DNA of 64,000 bases from assembly GCF_001659605.2 (NCBI RefSeq), contig NC_035174.2, forward strand, positions 24,440,027-24,504,026. The letters are read 5' to 3'. The position numbers were made by a program, and so were the translations under genes. Of this stretch, positions 20,591 through 32,604 are shown one piece after another; the first letter of the stretch is position 1; every line of letters starts with the position of its first letter. Below the pieces are notes generated by a model. That model made no database searches and was not told the origin of the DNA. It saw only the letters and a program-made list of their open reading frames with translations. Origin of the DNA: Manihot esculenta. Lineage: Eukaryota > Streptophyta > Magnoliopsida > Malpighiales > Euphorbiaceae.

Positions 20591-22376
20591 CAAAGTCTCC
20601 TACCCTTTAGTAGGATTAGGAGATAAGACCGTGGTAGTGCTGGAGACCATCGACTTTCCCCTGGTACTCGGGGACGAGAAGTATAGGCGAGAGTTGTATG
20701 CAAAGTTTGTGGGGATAGACATCCCATTTGCATACAATGTGATACTCGGTTGTCTGGTCTTGAACTACCATGGTGTCATTATTAACATAGGTGCTATGTG
20801 TTTTAAGCTTCCAGCTCATGGAGGAATAGCAATCGTCCAAGGCAGCCCGAGGTTAGACAAAGAAGATTATGGATACCCTACAAAAAGCCTCGAGAAAGCA
20901 ACCATGTCTATCGACTTACTGGAGAAGTCAAAATCTCACATAAAGCTAGAACCAGTGGTCCGGTAGAGGAGGTCTAAGTAGGTAAGGAGAAAAAGGTGTA
21001 GTTTGGCACTGCGTTAACCGAGTAAATGAAGGTTCATTTAATAGAGTTGTTGAAGAGCTGAGTAACCACTTTCGCTTGGTCTCCAAAAGATGTAACAGGT
21101 GTAGATCCGGATCTCATCACCCATAAGTCATCCATTGACAAGACTGCCAAACCAGTCCAATAAAAGAAAAGGAAGTTCACACCAGAGAGGCAACAGGTGA
21201 TCAAAGAAGAGGTTGATAAGCTTTTAAGCACAAGATTGATAAAGGAAGTCCAGTATCCCATATGGCTGGTCAATGCAGTCCTAGTAAAGAAAGCTAACAG
21301 AAATTAGAGGATGTGTATGTATTTCATTGACCTAAATAAAGCATGTCTAAAAGTTCATTACTCGTTACCATCCATTGATAGATTAGTGGACTTAACCTCA
21401 GGACATGCAATGATCTTCTTCCTTGATACCATTTCAAGATGCCACCAAATCATGATGGATTCCGAGGTTGCAGACAAGACCAAGTTCATAATAGATGAAG
21501 GAGTTTATTGTTGCAAAGTAATGCCTGTCAGATTAAAAAATGCAGGAGCAACATACCAAAGGCTGGTGTTGGGAATCTTTGAGGAAATGGTGGGATCAAC
21601 AATCGAGCTATATGTGGATAACATGGTAGTAAAGAATCGATCCTTGGAAGACCATCAAGAAGATATCCAAAAGGATTTTGACATCCTGGACAAGGCAGGT
21701 ATGAATTTGAATCCTAAAAAGTATACCTTCGAAGTAAAGGTTGGGAAGTTCCTGAGATATATGATCTCAGAAATAGGAATAGAGGCAAACCCTGAGAAGA
21801 TCAGTGCCATCCAAAACATGGAAGCACCCAAAACATTAATGAGGTAAAAAAGCTGAATGGGTGAGTCACTACCCTGAGTTGTTTCATATCATGCTCAGCT
21901 GAAAGGTGCCTCCCATTCTTCAAAGCCTTAAAAGGAGAAGGTAAGTTTGAATGGGGAGAATAGTGCAGAGAGACATTCGAAAGTCTAAAAAGCTTTTTAT
22001 CATACCCTCCATTGTTAAACTTGCCCATTGAAGGTGAATTTGTGTTTTTGTACTTGTCTGTGACAAAGGAAATAGTTTGCTCAGTATTTGTTCGTGAAAA
22101 CAATGGGGAGCAAAGCCTAGTATACTATGCTAGCCAGGTGTTGAAGGGGGCAGAGTTGGAGTACCCTCCTTTCAAAAAGTTGGCGTTCACAATTCTAATA
22201 TTAGCCATAAAGTTATGACCATACTTTGAGTCACACGCCATAGAAGTTAGAACAGATTACCCTTTGCGGATGGTTCTACATAGGCTAGAGTTGTCAGGGC
22301 AGTTATCCACCTAGGTGGTAATATTATCAGCCTATGATATCAGATACGTTTCAAAGAAGGCCATTAACGCCCAGGT
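20591..22376 (+). pseudogene. Tat-type protease, reverse transcriptase and RNase H
   Basis: A protease-region frame (VLETIDFPLVLGDE...YNVILGCLVLNYHGVII) is followed by the RT N-terminus (GVDPDLITHKSSIDKTAKP; EEVDKLLSTRLIKEVQYP). The RT core runs 21311-21847 with YFIDLNKAC, the altered LDTISRCHQI, and YVDN in place of the catalytic YVDD, so the second catalytic Asp is lost. The beginning of RNase H follows at 22012-22218 (VYYASQVLKGAELEYPPFKKLAF). The gene is broken at 22376 by a family A solo LTR (TSD CAGGT) and resumes at 29815. Motif spacing is that of Tat-lineage Ty3/Gypsy elements. Several stops and frameshifts make it a pseudogene. Confidence 0.88.
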
Positions 22377-23374
22377 TGTAACGATCCATTGACAAGACCG
22401 CTACCGGCGTTAGGATTCAGATCGGCTTAAGGTCGTCGGAACCCGTAGCAAGCCTACTATACATCCTGTGTACCTGTTAAAATCCCATACATGATCCTAC
22501 ATTATCACAAAAACTTAAACATTCCATGAAACCAAGCTCAACCTGTACATGTATCATACTGAAAACATAAAACCCATACTAGAGCCCTCATTAAATGCTC
22601 TAGTATGGTTAACATCACATGCCTCAAGCTTGGTTCAAGCATAACTCATAATTAAAAACTTTTACATAATGATCATGTTAATAGGGATTACAAAGGTAAA
22701 GAAAACTAGGGCCAAGCATAATTCTAATCCATTATACAATACATGTCCACCACTATTCTATTACATTAGCTATACCAGCTACTATGTCGACTCCCCGAGC
22801 TATCTTTGATCCTGCAAACTTGTGGTTAGGGGAAAAGGATAAGCTACAAGAGCCTAGTGAGCAGAACATAAAAATAGTGTAATAAACATATACTCGTATG
22901 AAATGTGTCACAACAAAAACAATTCACATTAAGATGGACTTGTCACCAGTAACTCTCTACATATTCCAATGTGCCCAGCCCTCGACGGAGCTCCTCAGGA
23001 CTTTCGCTTAAACATAACATAACATATCCACAATGCTAGGGGCATAGAATGGGCAAGCCCTGGTCTTTCCCTTACATAGTGCCAGGAGCATAGAATGGGC
23101 AAGCCCTGGTCTTTCCATATCCGTCATAACATATCATACTCGAGGGCTAGTGGGTCATCCAATATCCATCCACAACAACACTAAATTATGTAGTGCATCA
23201 TATTCATGAGTTATAATGCAAATAGCTTAATACATAAACATGGCAATCGTGATGCGTGAACATGCTTAAAAAGTTTAATTACTTTAAAACAATAGATTAG
23301 TTTAGTTCTACTCACCTCTAGCTGTCGCTTGCCTAGAAAGACACAGCTAACTCACTGCAGACCTCTACGGTCTC

Positions 23375-24949
23375 TGATAGAGCATATTTTAAACCATTTT
23401 ATCATGATATTATTGATGTTTATTTGCATATTTTCTGCCTAATTTTGTGGTTTTGATCTTGTTTTGCAGATATTAGGTGTAAAGAGACAATCTGGTGAAA
23501 ATGCTCTTAAAACTGCCAAAAAGTGCCAAATAAGGAAAGTTTTCAAATAAGAAAAGTGCAGAAGCAAAAGCAAATAAGGAAAGCGCAGTCAGAAGATTAT
23601 TTGAAATTCAAATTACAGATCTTTCTTTCCTTATTTAAAGATGTGCAGACACTTCAGCAGTCAGATTTTCTGATTTAGGCAGCAAGATTTCAAGAAGACG
23701 CACTTGCCTCTCTTGCATTCAACATTCAAGATTTGAAATTCAAATGAAGGCTCCACCTAAAAAGGAAAGATTGGACAACATATATTTCCCTTTGCACAAC
23801 CCCGTCCGCGCTCCTACCTTCTTTCTGAAGAGCCATCCGCGCGCCACCTTCCTTCTAAAGACCTTGCAACGCGATTCTTTCCTTTTCAGATACAACTTGG
23901 CAGCAAACACCTCTTGGGCAGTAAGGTCAGCATCTAATCTTATTTAAGAAGCACAAAGGCCAGCCGAAAAACACTTCTTGAACTCTTCTTGCACTTCATC
24001 TTCTCGGATCACTTAAGGCCAATGCCCACACCATCTCTTCTTCTACCTTTCTTCTTTTCTTTTATTTTTGGTTTTTGGTTCAGCCACGAGTGGTTGAAAC
24101 CTTTTATTCTAGTTGAAGATTGGTTGAAACTTAAGTTGTTTTATGAATTGTGAGATCTGAACATAAGTTGTTTGCTTTTGGTTTATTCAATATTCATACA
24201 ATTTCATGCTTAAATCTATTATTGATTTGTTGTTTTGATCAAACTGGCCACTTGATTCTTGATTGCAAGGTAATATATTGTTAGTTTGAATAGTTTTAAG
24301 TCCGTACTTACTTGGACTGTTCAAAAATAAGAATACTTGGTATAAAAACTAAGAAAATTGTATGATCTAGCAACATCTCCATGCGTTTGGGTAGCTAGGA
24401 TTGGATCTCTCTATTTCTTAATGCAATTAACAGTTGTTTTGATGCCTAAGGCCCAAGGACGTTCCTTGGCAACTTGTTGATTATTAATTAATTAGAGGAT
24501 GTTCCATAATTAGTTTATGATTAAGGAGAGACATGGTGGTGAGAAGCATCTTTCACTTTCATAACTAATCTATTGAATCAATCAAAAGAACATAAGTTTC
24601 AATGATCAATCCTAACAACTGAAGGAGATCCAGCTTTTCACCTAGAGCCTTCTTATTATTGATTTCCCTTTTATTTTATTATTCGCTTATTTTATTGCTT
24701 TTAGTAGTTGTTTAATTGAATCAATCTCAAACACCCCCCATTTTACTTTCAGTTTATTTGCTTTTAGCTTATCTCGTTTCAATTTATTTTTCTTTCAATT
24801 TCTCTTTCAGTTAATTCTCCTGGTCTTGTTAAGAAAGATACATAAGTTTTCAATTCTTTGTGGATTTGATCCTTTATCACTATCTGCAGTAGTAATATTG
24901 TTGATAACTGGAAAGGTTATTTTTGACCGACTTCGACAACCGCGAGTCA
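23375..24949 (+). mobile_element. Family B solo LTR in family A LTR
   Basis: 1575 bp from TGATAGAGCATA to CCGCGAGTCA. The flanks are GTCTC (23370-23374) and GTCTT (24950-24954), a 5-bp duplication with one later change. It contains the hairpin near 24079. No coding sequence is present. It sits in the segment of the family A LTR corresponding to the GGTCCTCGGTTCC region of other copies. Confidence 0.92.
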
Positions 24950-25501
24950 GTCTTCCGGGTCCGATCCTACACAGATGGACTCAAATGAGGGACCAAACAT
25001 CACTATTACATGACTCTTAACAACTCCCCAAAAAACCCTAAAACATAACCAAACATGCATACAAAACAAGCAGAGGAAGGCTAGGTAGGGGACTTTCGAC
25101 GGCAGGTTCGGCGGCCTAAACTCCACACAGATCCAAAAGTCAGCAACCTTTGGGAGTAGGTTTGGCGGCCTAAACCCTTTCACAGATCCAAGAGTCCATG
25201 CTTTCGGGGGCAGGACTGAAGGAGCCTCCACAAGCAACTTCGCCAGCCGAACCTTGCTTCGGTGGCCGAACTTGGGTTCTCTAGCAAGGCAGAACCTGAT
25301 TCTGCCCTATGCACATAGCCACCAAAACACACCAATCCTCACACCCAACAACTCAAACACATGCATACTCACACATCAAGCATAAGGGGCATAAAAACTA
25401 GCCTAATCTGTAACATCCTCAAACCCATAGGTAGAGTAGTGCCATCGTTAGGCTATTTCATTCCTAGAGTAAGGGGCATTAGGGGAGGTGCTAGCTTAAC
25501 T

Positions 25502-25741
25502 CTAATCTTCATGTAGTTTTTCCCAAAATCTGGATGTGAATCTTGGGTCTCTGTCTGATATGATAGAGATAGGGACACCATGTAGTCTCACAATTTCATC
25601 AATGTACAATTCTGCATACTTTTCCAATGTATAATCCATTCTGATTGGCAAGAAATGCGCTGATTTAGTTAACTTATCAACTATTACCCATATGGCATCT
25701 TTCTTCCTTGGTGTGAGTGGCAATCCTGTCACAAAATCCAT
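25502..25741 (-). pseudogene. Inverted integrase core fragment of element D
   Basis: 79 codons on the minus strand encode the integrase core from MDFVTGLP through [15 protein letters not shown] to [18 protein letters not shown]. It includes the first two catalytic Asp residues (MDF and SDR). It is collinear with the integrase that follows on the plus strand but inverted. The piece between LHED and YLPLVEF, which should hold the catalytic Glu, is missing. The left junction with the LTR shares a few bases (CTAATCTTC), compatible with microhomology joining. Confidence 0.9.
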
Positions 25742-25742
25742 G

Positions 25743-26436
25743 GTAAGATATCTCCCACTAGTGGAATTTGCTTACAACAATAGTTATCAGGCTAGTATTA
25801 AGATGGCCCCTTATGAAGCATTGTACGGCAGAAAATGTAGAACCCCATTGTGCTGGACAGAACTCAGTGAAGCTAAACTTGTAGGTCCAGAGTTGATAAG
25901 ACAGACTGAGGAGAAAGTGAAGATTATCAAAGAAAGATTGAAAGCTGCAACAGATAGGCAAAAATCATATGCAGATTTGAAAAGAAAAGATATAGAATTT
26001 GCTATTGGGGATAAAGTGTTTTTGAAAGTTTCTCCGTGGAAGAAAGTGCTAAGATTTGGCAAGAAAGGTAAGCTAAGCCCTCGGTTTATTGGTCCATATG
26101 AAATAGTTGAGCGTGTGGGTCCAGTAGCCTATAGGCTAGCTTTACCTCCAGAGTTAGACAGAATACACAATGTCTTCCATGTATCCATGTTAAGAAGATA
26201 CAGATCTGATCCTTCACATGTCATTCCAGCTGAAACCATTGATGTACAATCTGACCTAACTTATGACGAGGAACCAGTGAAAATTTTAGCAAGGGAAATG
26301 AAAGAGTTAAGAAATAAGAAGATTCCCTTAGTGAAAGTGTTGTGGAGAGATCATAAGGCAGAAGAAGCTACATGGGAAAGTGAAGAAGTGATGAAGCAAC
26401 AATATCCCCAGCTATTCACAGCAGGTAAAATTTCGA
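25743..26436 (+). pseudogene. Integrase C-terminus with chromodomain-like tail, element D
   Basis: Open frame running from [30 protein letters not shown] through KLSPRFIGPYEIVERVG to VKVLWRDHKAEEATWESEE and YPQLF. This is the GPY/F module and Tekay-type chromodomain-like end. The open frame continues into the polypurine tract and LTR (to 26486), but the conserved protein ends near YPQLF. It has no start of its own; upstream codons derive from the inversion junction. It is well preserved, so element D is not very old. Confidence 0.92.
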
Positions 26437-26450
26437 GGTCGAAATTTCTT

Positions 26451-26464
26451 AAGAGGGGAAGAGT
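26451..26464 (+). other. Polypurine tract of element D
   Basis: AAGAGGGGAAGAGT directly precedes the right LTR at 26465. It primes plus-strand synthesis in Ty3/Gypsy elements. Confidence 0.85.
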
Positions 26465-29074
26465 TGTAACATCCTCAAACCCATAGGTAGAGTAGTGCCA
26501 TCGTTAGGCTATTTCATTCCTAGAGTAAGGGGCATTAGGGGAGGTGCTAGCTTAACTCTAATCTGCTAATAACTGAATCATAGAAAACTTAATAAAAGAA
26601 ACAGACATATCCAGAAATAAAGCAGACAGTGTGATTAGCGAGTCGGGAACGAGTCACTTTCGGGAGGTGCTTAGGGTTTCCCGACGTGCTTGCTTGAGGT
26701 GCTTGTTTATATCCGTCATGCTTGCTTAAGTGAAAAGGGCTTCTAACGGCTATATGTATAGTTTAGTAGGTCAATCTATGATTATTGAAAGTTTAAAAAC
26801 TAAATTGACACATGGTAAAGAGTTTAGTAGGTCAAAGTATAAATATGGAAAGTTAAAACATAAAATTTATATTTACTTTCCATATGTCACCTAAGTAAGG
26901 AAAGAAGAAATGACAAAGCAAGTTAAAAAGGGATTGCCTTCTTTCTTTCATTCATGTTGCCGTAGCTCACCATTGAAGAACCAAGAATTTGTTTTGTTTT
27001 TCTTCCACCAAAGCCAAGCCAAACTTCACCAAATCAACTTCCTCCTTTAACCAAAATTTATCCTAAGACCAAGAGCTAAAGGAACAGCCATATATTGAAG
27101 GAATTGAAGAAGAAAAGTTTAGGGTTCCATATACACCAAGCTTGAAAATCAAAGGTAAGCTTAGAAAGGTGTAGGAAATAACATCTACTCATTTCTTCAT
27201 GCATGAATTTGACTTCTAAAGCTTTAATTTACAATTTATTCAATCCTTCCCTAAGATATAAATTGACATAGGTGAAGGAACATCAAAAGGAAAGGAGATA
27301 GCTAGAGAATAGAAGACGAAAAGAAAGAGGAATTCAAGAAAGGTTTGGTGTTTCTTTGATTTTCTGTTTTCCTTTGATTCTGCCATGAATAAGTGAAATT
27401 AGGGGTTAATTTTACTTGCTGGAAATGTTGCTTTGATTGTATAAATATGTTATATGAATGTTAAAATGATGTTTGAAAGGCTTGGAGTAAAGAAATTTAA
27501 CATGGGAGCTAGAAGTGTAAATCTGGCAGAATAGGTTGTACCAGGGCAGCTTGTGTTTATAACGTTATAACTTATTGTGTAAATATTTAAATTAGGCCTA
27601 AGATATACCAAATGAAAGCTAAGACAAAGAGATAAAACTTTCATGAATTGACCAAATTCTGAATCTGTGGGTAAGATGATGAAAATTGCAAGTGAACCTA
27701 AACTGGACACAGTAGTAGTGCATCCGGAACAGAGTCTATTGGTTATACCATAACTAATTACATACTCAGTGAAATTGAAGTATACCTAAAACTTTGTAGA
27801 AGACACTTAAGCTTGAATTTGTATGGAAATGCATGAAGCTGATAAGTTTTGTGATACTATAAACAAGTACCAATACTGGACTGATTAAGACCTTATTGAG
27901 CAGCTTGTAAAGAAAAATTCATAACTTAAGCTAGGATGATCAGATTTGCATGAACCATACCTTGTTGGAAAGATAAGACATAAATGTACATTTCTTATGT
28001 AGAACCTGAAGTCAAATTGTACCTCTAAATTGCTTGAAAAGTTTATGCAATATATGGCAGAATGTAGTTTTCTATATTGAAATGCTAAGTCAATAAAGTT
28101 TTGCACTATTTGCCATGAGTTTTCCATATTGTAAACCTTGGCATATGATATATGTACTTTGGAAAATGAATTCAAATAGCTTCACATGATGTGCATTTAC
28201 ATTGAATTAATGATACTTGGCCCTGGTAAACGTAATAGGAGTCGAGGTTAGCTTAAGGGTATGGCATGCCATATAAACATACAGAGTTCGCAGTACTGCT
28301 ACCGATACATGATCTATATTTGAGGTTACATATCTGGTACCTCATAAACATGGCCACAGAGCCCTGCTATCACAGTTTTGGCCTCTGAGCCTACCGTTCG
28401 GCACCCTGTGCCTACCATTATAACTCCTTATCTACCTAGTCGATCCTACTATGTGTTTATAAGGCTAAGATCTTAATTAAGATTGATACTTGATTTTGGT
28501 GACTTATTAGTGAGTGTTAATATGTTTGCATCTACTAGCTTGTACTTGTTTACCTGATTATCTATATAAGTGAACTTGTTTACTCTATTTTGTTATTTGT
28601 TTGCTATCACCCACTGAGCATTAGCTCAGCGTGTTGGTTTTTACCTCACGCAGGTTGTAGATAGAGTAGGCACGCGAAGTTCATCAGAGGTCTACATCAG
28701 ATATCAAGGCCATTATCATAGCTGGTTGTTTTGAGTCTCTGAGGCATAGTATAGTTTTATTTTGGCATGTACATATTAAATAGAGTGAGTTATGAAGGTC
28801 ATGTAAATCAAAGAATAGTAAGATGTCAAATAATAGTTGATAATGTTGCATGTGTTTTTCATATATGCTACAGGGTAAAATGTGGATGAAAAAGAGGAGA
28901 CTCTGCAAAAATTTTGGTTTAAACATTTACCTTAATCGCTTTATAAAATTTACTTGGACTATCTAAAACTTGGTATTTACAGATAAAGAAAATTGTTTAG
29001 TCTTGATATGTCTCAAAGGTATAGTTTGTGACAGACCTTGCTTTATCTACACTTGATAGGGTAAGGGGTGTTAC
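26465..29074 (+). mobile_element. Complete LTR of element D
   Basis: 2610 bp from TGTAACATCCTC to GTGTTACA. The first ~100 bp repeat those at 25409-25507 essentially exactly. It is non-coding. It includes a CACTGAGCATTAGCTCAGC block at about 28612, similar to the CACTGGGCTNNNTAGCTCACC block of family A LTRs, as expected for two members of one lineage. Small ORFs within are not supported. Confidence 0.9.
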
Positions 29075-29565
29075 ATAATCCCCAACCAGCAAAAATAAAA
29101 ACACAAGAGGGAGCATTTATCATCAAAACTAACACAAACCCTAAAACTTTAGATCTAACCATTTCATGCATTATTAACCCTTAATCCTTTCTTAAAACTT
29201 GATTAAAACATAAGAAAGCCAAGATCTAGGTTTACCTCTTGGAGATCTAAGGGTAGCAGCAACTCAAACTTAGAGATGAGAGGAAATCGATCTCTGGAGG
29301 TCTCCAAGGTTTAAAGCTTAGATTCAAGCTCAAAACTTCAAAAACAAGAGAAAACTCATGAATTTCTGAAAGATTTGAAGGAAAAACAACAAATGCATCA
29401 AAGAGTGGCAATGACTCACCTCTGCTCGAAAATGGAGAGAAAAACTCTCTTTTTTCGGGCTGAAGGCCTCTTATAGGTGGCTGGGTAAACCACTTTCGGC
29501 AGCCGAACAGGAACTACCTTCAGTGGCCTGAAGGAGCCTCCCTTTGACGACCGAACTTGAAGGTT

Positions 29566-29627
29566 CGGCGGCCGAACTTGAAGGTTCGGCGGCCGAACTT
29601 GAAGGTTCGGCAGCCGAACCTGAAGTT
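29566..29627. repeat. Three tandem palindromes in family A LTR
   Basis: Units of about 21 bp, CTTGAAGGTTCGGCGGCCGAA, repeat two to three times in succession, the last with CAG in place of CGG. They lie just upstream of the TATA region of this minus-strand LTR (near 29470). Confidence 0.85.
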
Positions 29628-29814
29628 TTCCTTCAATACTCTTTTCTTTCTTTTTAACACAAAACTCTAAAGAAAACGTTTTAAATTCATTTTATGAAAA
29701 CCTTATTTTACCCTTCCTAAGGAGATTCTAGCTTCGAGAAATCTGAACTCCAACGGGGACTCCATCGGAAGGTTGGAATTCTGACGCTGGAGCTTAGCCG
29801 GGTATTACACAGGT

Positions 29815-30882
29815 GCTAGCTGACTTTGTGTCAGAGATGACTCCGCTATTAGAACCTTCAGATTCTTCGAAAGAGAATAGAGAAGAATGGAAAGTTTGGG
29901 CAGATGGAGCTTGTGGAGCTGGGGGTTGAAGAATCAGGATCCTGTTGCAGTCTCAAATAGGGATGAGGCTTAGATATGCTGCCAAACTCGCCTTCAAAGC
30001 TACTAACAATGTAGTTGAATACGAGACTGTAATAATGACCCTAAGAATCATTAAGGAATTAGTTATAGAAAAATCCATTGTTTTTAGTGACTCATATTTA
30101 GTTATTAATCAATGCCAGGGACAATTTAAAGTCTGAGAACCGAATCTCATCAAGTACGGGGAAAAGGTTTGGTCCTTGATGGAAAGGATTAAAGATGGGT
30201 AAGGAAGCTGCAAACTTTGCCAAGTGGCCAAAGGCAACAACAAAGAGGTAGATCTTCTAGCCAAGATGGCAGCGGCGGGTGAATAGCACTTGACCCGACC
30301 ATTTTAGTTTGAGGAATTGCACACTCCAGCGATGGAAGTGGAAGAATCCTTTCTCATAGAAGAGGGGGAATCACGGATGATGCTAGAATACAAATTCTTG
30401 ACACAAGATGATCTTCCAACAGATGAGTTATCAGCCAAACAGGTAATAAGAAAGTCTTCTAAATATGCACTAATTTATGGTTAGTTGTATAGGAGGTCCT
30501 TGACACATCCATGGCTACGATATGTTACAAAGGAGGAAAGCCATGAGATCTTAAGGGATATCCATGAAGGTGATTGTAGGAGCCACGAAGGAACATGAAA
30601 AATGACTAAAAAAGCATTTAGACAATGGTACTACTAGCCGATAATAATGCAAGAAGCAAAGCAACTTATCTAGAAGTGTCAAAGATGTCGAGTACATGCA
30701 AACATCCCAAGGACCCAAGGAGAAATGCAAGTGGCCATTGGAAGTTCCTAGCCTTTCTTTCAATGGGGAATATACATCCTTGGCCCATTCCCCAAGGCAA
30801 CTAGCTCAAGAAACTTCATGATCGTAGCGGTAGATCATTTTAGCAAGTGGGCACAGGCTGAGGTTGTACAGTCCATCACCAC
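29815..30882 (+). pseudogene. Tat-type second RNase H and integrase N-terminus
   Basis: Resumes the pol interrupted at 22376. QVLADFVSEMTPLLEP leads to a second RNase H with WADGACGAGG, NNVVEYETVI and SDSYLVINQCQG, holding the Asp, Glu and Asp positions. Two RNase H domains in one pol are the hallmark of the Tat lineage. Integrase follows with a zinc-binding region (IHEGDCRSHEG...CQRCRVHA) and the core start FMIVAVDHFSKWAQAEVV. In-frame stops occur, for example near 29929 and 30136. It is cut at 30882 by a family B element (TSD ACCAC). Confidence 0.88.
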
Positions 30883-32497
30883 TGATAGAGCATAATTTAG
30901 CCCATTTTATTATAATATTATTTATGTCAATTTACATTATTTCTGCCTACTTTTGTGATTTTAATGTTATTCTGCAGAAATTGATGTAAAGAGACAATTT
31001 GGAGAAAATGCCCCTAAAACTACCTTAAATGGAGCAAAAGGAGAGCAAGCATGCCAAGTGCAACTTCAAAGGAGCCAAATAAGGAAAGCAATTTGAAATT
31101 CAAATTTCCAATCCCTAATGGAATTCAAAATTCAAAATCAAGATTCAGCCCATTAAGGAAAGTGCTAAATATGGAAAGTACCAAATAAGGAAAGTGCAGT
31201 CTGCAGAGCAGTTTGAAATTCAAGATCTTCAAGAATCCTTTTCCTTTTTTAAAAAGCCAAATCTTCAAGATGCACATTCAGATTTAAAATTCAAATTCAG
31301 CTTGTCAAAGAAGTCAAAGAAGACATACTTGTCCCCCCCCCCAAGTCTTGCACATTCAAAATTCAAAATTCAAAAGAGAGGCTCCACCTCATTAATGTGC
31401 AAGGTATGGGCAGCACTTGGGCAGCACGTGGGCAAGACTTGGGCAGCAACTAGGGCATCATAAGAACCTTATAAATTCATCTCCAAGGCTACCGCACAGC
31501 CCCATAAGGGACCTCACTCCAATCGGCCAAGAAAGGGCAGCCGTGCGCCTCTCCAAGGCTTCTCTCCATCCGGTTTTTCATCTTCTTCTTTTCTTTTTAT
31601 TTTTAGGTTTTGGTTCAGCCATGAGAGGCTGAAACCTTTTATTCTAGTTGAAGTTTGATTGATACTTTAGTTGTTTTATGGATTGGGAGACTTGATCAAA
31701 AATTATTTATCTTTTGGTTGTTCAATATTTATGCAATTTCATGCTTGATTTCAATATTGCTTTGTTATTTAGATCTTCGTTGATTCTTGATTGTAAAGAA
31801 ATAATATGTTAGTTTGGATTATTTAAGTCCGTAATTGCTTGGATTATTCAAACATAAGAACACTTGGTGTAAAAACTAAGGAAGTTGCATGATCTAGTGT
31901 TGTCATCATACATTTGGGTAACTAGGATTAGATCTCTCTATTTGTTAATACAATTGACAGTTGTTTGTTGCCTGAGGCCCAAGGACATTCCTTAGCAACT
32001 TGTTTATTAGTGATTAATTAGAGAACGTTCCGTAATTGGTTTAATCATAAGGAGAGATAATGGTGGTGAGAAGCGTCTTCCATCTCCATAACTAATCTAT
32101 TGAATCAATTAAAAGAAACTAAGTGTCAATGATCAATCCCAACAACTGAAGTGGGTCCAATTCTTCAACTGGAGCCTTCTCATTATTTATTTCTCTTTCT
32201 TTTTATTATTTGCTTCTTTTATTGCTTCCAGTATTAGATCTCCTAAATCAATCTCAAACCCCCCCCCCTTTTTTTTTACTTTTATTGTCAGTTGTTTTGC
32301 TTTCAGTTTATCTCGTTTTAGTTTACTTCTCTTTCAGTTTATTTTTCTTTCAGTCTATTCTCTTGGTCTTGATAAGGAAAATAGGTAAGTTCTCAATTCC
32401 ATGTGGATTCGATCCTTTTACTACTATTTACAGTTGTAAGATTGTTGATAACCAGAAAGGTTATTTTTGACCAATTTCGACAACCGCAGTGAAAAAT

Positions 32498-32515
32498 TGG
32501 CGCTATTGTCGGGGA
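32498..32515 (+). other. Primer binding site, tRNA-Asp type (degenerate)
   Basis: TGGCGCTATTGTCGGGGA follows the left LTR by five bases. It resembles TGGCGCCGTTGCCGGGGA, the site matching the 3' end of tRNA-Asp that is typical of Athila-type elements, with three differences. Confidence 0.75.
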
Positions 32516-32604
32516 GTTGATTCAACTTATTTGTTTTTCTTTCATGACCAAATCTAAACTCAAGAAACTGATTCATGGTCGAGGTAAGTACATCTATTCT
32601 CACT

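Larger units (their letters stand above)
25409..29074 (+). mobile_element. Element D: internally rearranged Tekay-like retrotransposon
   Basis: Begins TGTAACATCCTC and ends GGGGTGTTACA, flanked by exact TAATC duplications (25404-25408 and 29075-29079), so it integrated as this unit or was rearranged in place without losing its ends. The left LTR is only about its first 100 bp (25409-25507). It joins an inverted integrase segment (25502-25741, minus strand), then forward integrase C-terminal sequence (25743-26436), a polypurine tract and a complete 2610-bp LTR (26465-29074). gag, protease, RT and the primer binding site are missing. Confidence 0.93.
22377..29809 (-). mobile_element. Family A solo LTR carrying a family B LTR and element D
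   Basis: Ends TGTAACGATCC (22377) and GGGTATTACA (29809), with exact CAGGT duplications at 22372-22376 and 29810-29814. Its own sequence is in three pieces (22377-23374, 24950-25408, 29080-29809) totalling about 2.19 kb, the length of one family A LTR, so it is a solo LTR and not a full element. The outer segments carry family signatures: GACCGCTACCGG near the start, GGTGGACTCAAATGAGGGACCA-like text near 24975, and palindromes at 29496-29627. Confidence 0.95.

Noticed and set aside
27450..28926. Several 80-96-aa minus-strand ORFs in the element D LTR
   Set aside because: Located in non-coding LTR sequence; no conserved motif.
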